Origin: Heliopora coerulea
Taxonomy: Eukaryota; Cnidaria; Anthozoa; Scleralcyonacea; Helioporidae
Direction: 5' to 3'
Length of the DNA stretch: 64,000 bases
NCBI GenBank assembly: GCA_030142905.1
Contig: JASJOG010000283.1
Span: 1 to 64,000 of the forward strand
Notes under the pieces: model-generated
Told to the model about the DNA's origin: nothing
Databases searched by the model: none
What the model saw: only the letters and a program-made list of their open reading frames with translations
Made by a program: the position numbers and the translations under genes
Shown here: piece by piece, positions 62,042 through 64,000 of the stretch
How positions within the stretch are numbered: position 1 is the stretch's first letter
How the letters are laid out: every line of letters starts with the position of its first letter

Positions 62042-62661
62042 CTTATTTGTTAAAGAATGAATCAAATTATAACGGCACTTAGAAGATCCAGGCAAAAAAA
62101 GTGTAAATGGTCTTAGTAAAAGCTCGATCGTATCTGTATTCTAATAAAATAATTACACACAAATACGTTTATAAATCGATGAAAAATAAAACTCTTCATT
62201 TCTAACTTTTCGACTTTTTCAGAGAATGCCCGGTTATGTGCATACGTACATAAACGTATACAGCTAATTCAGCAAAGATTGTCTTTTGGAGACCTAATCC
62301 GGAAACTTTGAGGGGAAATGCTTATTTAAATACTGACACAAATTCCTATGATGTTGCCTTGTATACTTCGCAAAGCAAAGTAATTGACCGACTTATAAAA
62401 ACGTTTTGCTGTTGGGAAAGTGAGGTTCTCTTAGTACTGGCCACCCTACGCTGACTGAATTGTTGAGACGAGCCAAGATGACGTTGAGTATCCAGCTTCA
62501 CGTAACCAAATCATTGAATTGGCAAAGTGCTTTATATCTACTATTTGTATTACACGCCACATTGTAAAACTTTCCTGTTTGCAACAAACTCAGACCAATT
62601 CAACTTTACATTGCACTGTAAATTCTAGGCAAAATTTTACATAGAAGTGGACTTGCTCGTC

Positions 62662-62850
62662 TATTCTGCATGAAATGTGGGCGGGAGGATTTGCATTACA
62701 GGAGGTGCAAAAAAATGGAGAGGCAAAATGCAATTCATCTCAATGTCAAAGTCGTGTGTCAGTCTATTAAGACTAAATACGACACTTACAGTCGCCAACA
62801 TTTTAGATCTCTTGTTATGCAAGTCCTCCTTCTCACATTTCATGAAGCAT
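62662..62850. mobile_element. Short MITE-like inverted repeat
   Basis: GCATGAAATGTGGGCGGGAG at the left is mirrored by CTCCTTCTCACATTTCATGA at the right, with GGATTTGCATTACA and TGTTATGCAAGTCC adjoining. About 190 bp; the open frames on both strands are artefacts of the symmetry. Confidence 0.65.
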
Positions 62851-63745
62851 AGAAATATAAGTCAACTGCGATTTAAAATTTCACAGAGGATTTATAATAC
62901 AATGTAAAGTCAAATGAGTCTGAAGTTCTATGTATACATCAAAGTTTTGTAGTGTAGCGTGCAACGCAGATTAGTAAAAATAAAACACCTTGCGAATTCA
63001 ACGATTCAGTTTCGCGAAGCTCGACATTCAATGTCGTCTCGGTTGGCACCAACACTTCGATCCGCACGGATGGCCCCTATTGAGAAAACTTCATTTTCCC
63101 AACAGCAAAATCTTTGTACATCTGTCAATTAGTTTGCTTTGCGAGAAAAAACAAACAACATCGAAGGAATTCCTATCAGAATTTAAATAAGCATTTCCCA
63201 GCAAACTTTGTGTCTCAACGTTTAAGGTTTAGGTCTCAAAAGGACAACCATTATTGGATTATAGCGCTACATACGGATAAATTCAGTGACATGCAGATAC
63301 ATAAACATATACATATCAAATTGCATTTGACAGCAAAAGAAACACTAATGATAAAGCATGCCAGTCGCTTAAAACAAATATTTTTTTTATGCGCAAATGT
63401 TTTCGCTAAAAGCTCTTCAGGCGTTTAAACATTTAAAGTTTTGGTGAACATTGCCATTAATGTTCGAAAGTATTTAAAAGCAAATTGCATAAACTTCTCA
63501 GATAAGAAGACTAGACATTATCATACATCTAAAAAGTGCACCATTTATGGCACTCGAGATATGCCTTCGATTCAATTTATACATTTTTTACTGCCATTTC
63601 CTTTTGCAAGCTGCCTCGAGTAAATAAGTCACCAGCGTTCTCGAACATCTGCCAGACTTTTTGACGGTTTTGACAATTCCAGTATTTCAAAATATATTGT
63701 AAATGCGACATACATCTGACAAGTCTTTGAACAATCACATAAAGG

Positions 63746-63932
63746 GCTGTTTACACTTGCGATTTTGTTCCTTGAGATTGGCATCTTGGAGTATGTATTA
63801 AACAGACAAACGCATCGAGGGCAAACTACAGCGAATCGTAAGCAGATATCTTGCTGAATAGTCTAACATTGGTTTATTGCATACAGCAGAATGACAATTT
63901 CAAAGTACAAAATCGCACGTGTAAACAGGCCT
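63746..63932. mobile_element. MITE, TIR family GGnCnGTTTACAC (copy 2)
   Basis: Left end GGGCTGTTTACACTTGCGAT and right end (reverse complement GGCCTGTTTACACGTGCGAT) are inverted repeats of about 27 bp. TAA/TTA-like triplets flank it. The body matches 17981-18165. The length and ends suit a Harbinger-type MITE, though its TIR differs from the complete Harbinger element here. Confidence 0.75.
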
Positions 63933-64000
63933 TAAGACGTCTCCTCGTTCGCCAGCACGCACACGTGAATTGGTAGTGGTTTGATGAATTACATGTTTGG

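Larger units (their letters stand above)
59030..60850 (-). mobile_element. Non-LTR retrotransposon fragment (CR1/L2-like)
   Basis: In minus-strand order, an endonuclease piece ([11 protein letters not shown] at about 60,770) is followed by RT pieces in separate frames (59,866-59,621 and 59,624-59,030). It ends about 20-60 bp upstream of the acceptor of RNF213 exon b. Confidence 0.8.
61100..61710. mobile_element. Penelope-like remnant with inverted ends (PLE4)
   Basis: The left end (AAAAACACGAGAATACTTTT) and right end (AAGTATTCTCGTGTTTTTAAA) are inverted copies of about 110 bp. Between them a plus-strand piece at about 61,370-61,540 reads [15 protein letters not shown] and QIQHINTIS, typical of the C-terminal end of Penelope GIY-YIG ORFs. 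A hammerhead core lies inside the right end. Confidence 0.7.
62042..64000. other. Intron/upstream sequence with two MITEs, no exon placed
   Basis: The RNF213 exon preceding 62,041 should end in phase 1. A minus-strand open piece at about 63,590-63,690 (KVWQMFENAGDLFTRGSLQK) looks protein-like, but I could not find a matching acceptor and donor in phase, so I do not call it. Otherwise only the MITEs at 62662-62850 and 63746-63932 are recognisable. Confidence 0.4.

Noticed and set aside
63590..63690. Possible additional upstream RNF213 exon on the minus strand
   Set aside because: A protein-like piece (KVWQMFENAGDLFTRGSLQK) is present, but no acceptor/donor pair in the required phase could be found.

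Overview
This window is a piece of a metazoan genome. Almost all of it is one intron-rich gene on the minus strand, an RNF213-type giant AAA+ / E3 ubiquitin ligase (RNF213, mysterin). I placed 27 coding exons between about 62,041 (upstream) and 412 (downstream). Every junction has usable splice signals and the codon phase is conserved from exon to exon, giving about 4.8 kb of coding sequence (about 1,610 residues) spread over about 61.6 kb. Both ends of the protein lie outside: the N-terminal part is above 62,041 and the RING/C-terminal part is below 412. The exons cover the region before AAA3, AAA3 (Walker A at 45,119-45,236, Walker B at 43,667-43,902), AAA4 (Walker A at 28,009-28,231, Walker B at 25,006-25,361), the later AAA modules and the start of the E3 shell.

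The organism is an invertebrate with AT-rich, repeat-laden introns. Penelope-like elements with GIY-YIG domains and hammerhead cores, tRNA-derived SINEs, PIF/Harbinger, Tc1 and a CR1/L2-type non-LTR element together fit an anthozoan cnidarian such as a stony coral. That assignment is inference; I see no species-diagnostic marker.

Intron contents, low to high coordinate. 0.9-1.3 kb and 2.7-3.1 kb: simple repeats. 3.4-6.5 kb: tRNA-like SINE, microsatellites, a 16-bp minisatellite, a 28-bp foldback and a small Penelope-like element with a hammerhead core. 9.2-9.6 kb: tetranucleotide array. 11.3-17.7 kb: palindromic MITE, decayed Tc1 element, a 4-kb head-to-head Penelope dimer and a fragment of a second one. 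18-22 kb: MITEs, foldbacks and a tRNA-SINE palindrome. 28.3-29 kb: second tRNA-SINE palindrome. 30-34.1 kb: hammerhead remnant and a 2.7-kb Penelope inverted dimer. 34.9-47 kb: second SINE family, MITE, an unidentified decayed ORF. 49.2-50.7 kb: short Penelope-derived inverted repeat. 51.7-52.5 kb: third tRNA-SINE palindrome. 54.2-57.8 kb: complete PIF/Harbinger element with two genes. 59-61.7 kb: non-LTR reverse transcriptase/endonuclease fragments and another Penelope remnant. 62.6-64 kb: two MITEs.

The most interesting theme is structural. At least three Penelope-like insertions share one architecture: two copies head to head, reading frames diverging from the centre, and a hammerhead-ribozyme core at each outer end; two of the three have clear direct repeats flanking them. 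I count about eleven recognisable hammerhead cores. About half are on the minus strand, so they would be transcribed within the host pre-mRNA. The long inverted arms (about 1.65, 1.26 and 0.68 kb) would also form long double-stranded RNA inside the nascent transcript of a gene whose vertebrate relative acts in antimicrobial defence.
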